From the NCBI GenBank assembly GCA_020635815.1, contig JACJZB010000005.1, positions 124,001 to 188,000 on the forward strand: a DNA stretch of 64,000 bases, read 5' to 3'. Position 1 is the stretch's first letter; every line of letters begins with the position of its first letter. The stretch is from Flavobacteriales bacterium (lineage in GTDB: Bacteria > Bacteroidota > Bacteroidia > Flavobacteriales_E > Vicingaceae). The notes under the pieces were generated by a model. It did not search any database. It was not told the DNA's origin and saw only the letters and a list, made by a program, of their open reading frames with translations. Of this stretch, positions 63,087 to 64,000 are shown in pieces. Made by a program: the position numbers and the translations under genes.

Positions 63087-63161
63087 TGGGCGATGAGGGA
63101 TTCGAACCCCCGACCCCCTCGGTGTAAACGAGGTGCTCTGAACCAACTGAGCTAATCGCCC
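63087..63161 (-). tRNA. tRNA-Val (anticodon TAC)
   Basis: A full cloverleaf: acceptor GGGCGAT/ATCGCCC, D arm GCTC/GAGC with AGTTGGTTCA loop, anticodon stem CCTCG/CGAGG around TTTACAC, T arm GGGGG TTCGAAT CCCTC and discriminator A. CCA is not encoded. It decodes GUA (and by wobble other) Val codons. It is the only intact copy in the window and the target next to the GIY-YIG repeats. Confidence 0.97.
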
Positions 63162-63199
63162 TAATATCAATTTAAAGTTTTCTTCTTTTTTCCTTTGTT

Positions 63200-63257
63200 A
63201 ACCCCGACCCTTCCGAAGTATTTCGGAATGCTCTGAACCAACTGAGCTAATCGCTCT
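63200..63257 (-). pseudogene. tRNA-Val-like fragment upstream of the intact gene
   Basis: On the minus strand AGAGCGATTAGCTCAGTTGG matches the tRNA-Val 5' half; then GTTCAGAGC, a TTCCGAA/TTCGGAA palindrome in place of the anticodon arm, and GGGTCGGGGTT of the T arm, where it stops. It complements the 405-bp unit remnants, which keep the 3' half but lack the 5' part. Confidence 0.8.
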
Positions 63258-63337
63258 AAAAGGGACGGCAAATATAGAAATTAAAAATATATTCTCGCAA
63301 ATTTTTACATAAAAAAATCACGCTTTTTTATAACTAC

Positions 63338-64000
63338 CTAATAATCTATATTTTCCGACAAATATTGTTCCCATTTCCAAGCTGAAACCACCATTTCTTT
63401 GATACCAAATTGTGGTTCCCAACCTAATTCTTCTTTTGCTTTTGCTGAATTCGAATAAATACTCTCAACATCACCTTCTCTTCTTGGCCCTACAGAATAA
63501 TTTAGTTTAATGTTATTTTCTTTTTCAAAAGCATTTATTATTTCAAATACACTCACTCCATTACCACTTCCTAAATTAATTACATCGTAGTTTTTAGCTG
63601 CTGTATTGGTTAATTTTTTTAATGCCAAAACATGGGCATGGGCAATATCACTCACGTGAATATAATCCCGAACGCAAGAGCCATCTTTAGTTGAATAGTT
63701 ATCTCCATAAACTTGAAATTTTTCTAGTCGTCCAATTGCTGCTTGGGTAATGTATGGCAACAAATTATTTGCTTGAGGTTGTATTTCTCCATTCAACCCA
63801 CTATTGTGAGCTCCTACTGGATTAAAATACCTCAAACTAATTGCTTTCAGTGATTTGTTCGCTTTTATAAAATCAGAAATTATATTTTCTCCAACTTGTT
63901 TGGTATAAGCATAAGGAGATTCGGGGAAATTTAATTTTGAATTTTCAGTTACCGGCAACTCTGTGATGTTTCCATACACCGAACATGAGGAAGAAAAAAT
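63338..64000 (-). CDS. galE: UDP-glucose 4-epimerase, partial at window edge
   Basis: The gene runs off the right edge; the last 220 or so residues are here. The catalytic Ser/Tyr-Lys triad regions are visible: SSSCSVYG (from the edge), YAYTKQVGE, then FNPVGAHNSG, DYIHVSDIAHAH and the C-terminal LGWEPQF. It interconverts UDP-glucose and UDP-galactose for polysaccharide synthesis. The true N-terminus is outside the window; the GTG at 63979 is a Val inside the protein and not a start. Confidence 0.95.
   Translation of the reverse strand: MFSSSCSVYGNITELPVTENSKLNFPESPYAYTKQVGENIISDFIKANKSLKAISLRYFNPVGAHNSGLNGEIQPQANNLLPYITQAAIGRLEKFQVYGDNYSTKDGSCVRDYIHVSDIAHAHVLALKKLTNTAAKNYDVINLGSGNGVSVFEIINAFEKENNIKLNYSVGPRREGDVESIYSNSAKAKEELGWEPQFGIKEMVVSAWKWEQYLSENIDY

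Noticed and set aside
62220..63097. CRISPR-like array
   Set aside because: The repeats are 405 bp long without spacers and include coding sequence; there are no short regular repeats or cas genes in the window.

Overview
The window looks like a chromosomal segment of a low-GC member of Bacteroidota, most likely Flavobacteriales. Supporting signs are type IX secretion (T9SS) C-terminal sorting domains on at least five exported proteins, SprB-like repeats with a gliding-type C-terminal domain, LytTR/propeller signalling genes, an alternative complex III locus followed by a caa3-type oxidase, promoters of the Bacteroidota form (TTTG, about 20 bases, TAnnTTTG) and weak or absent Shine-Dalgarno sequences. 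I cannot name the genus.

Layout. 1-7.4 kb holds housekeeping genes (Xaa-Pro aminopeptidase, mscL, a cation/proton antiporter, queG, ruvB), an Omp28-like T9SS cargo and a UbiX-type gene that has lost its N-terminal flavin-binding loop. 7.4-23.4 kb is the respiratory core, entirely on the minus strand: actA-actF (quinol:cytochrome c oxidoreductase), a Crp/Fnr regulator, ctaC, ctaD, two subunit III genes and subunit IV of cytochrome c oxidase, then SCO1, a small CxxC membrane protein and an outer-membrane-like protein. ActA carries two extra fused cytochrome c domains, giving seven heme sites. 23.6-31.5 kb holds a SPOR protein, a zinc-ribbon coiled-coil protein, a Nif3-like protein, a propeller histidine kinase with two LytTR response regulators, a secreted very basic protein and a Rieske-like lipoprotein. 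31.6-49.3 kb is dominated by surface or signalling proteins: an 1808-residue SprB-like adhesin with an internal 930-bp duplication, a DUF3352-like membrane protein, a TPR protein, a propeller-SpoIIE phosphatase and two exported proteins. 49.4-62.2 kb is information processing: uvrC, infB, nusA, rimP, the S6-S18-L9 operon and dnaX. dnaX is split by a run of ten A containing the E. coli-type slippery heptamer.

62.2-63.3 kb is the most unusual stretch. Two nearly identical 405-bp tandem units each carry a small GIY-YIG nuclease gene, a tRNA-Val-like remnant whose anticodon arm is replaced by a palindrome, and a copy of the tRNA terminator. They lie directly downstream of an intact tRNA-Val(TAC), with another tRNA-Val fragment on its other side. 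The window ends inside galE.

The respiratory genes form one electron path: menaquinol to the ACIII complex, to its c-type heme domains, to caa3 oxidase, with SCO1 serving CuA assembly; a Crp/Fnr protein with an N-terminal cysteine cluster sits between the two complexes. At four loci (SCO1, Crp, SpoIIE protein, rimP) a terminator-like hairpin with a T-tract ends only 5-25 bases before the next start codon on the same strand. All calls were made by reading the sequence; no database search was run.
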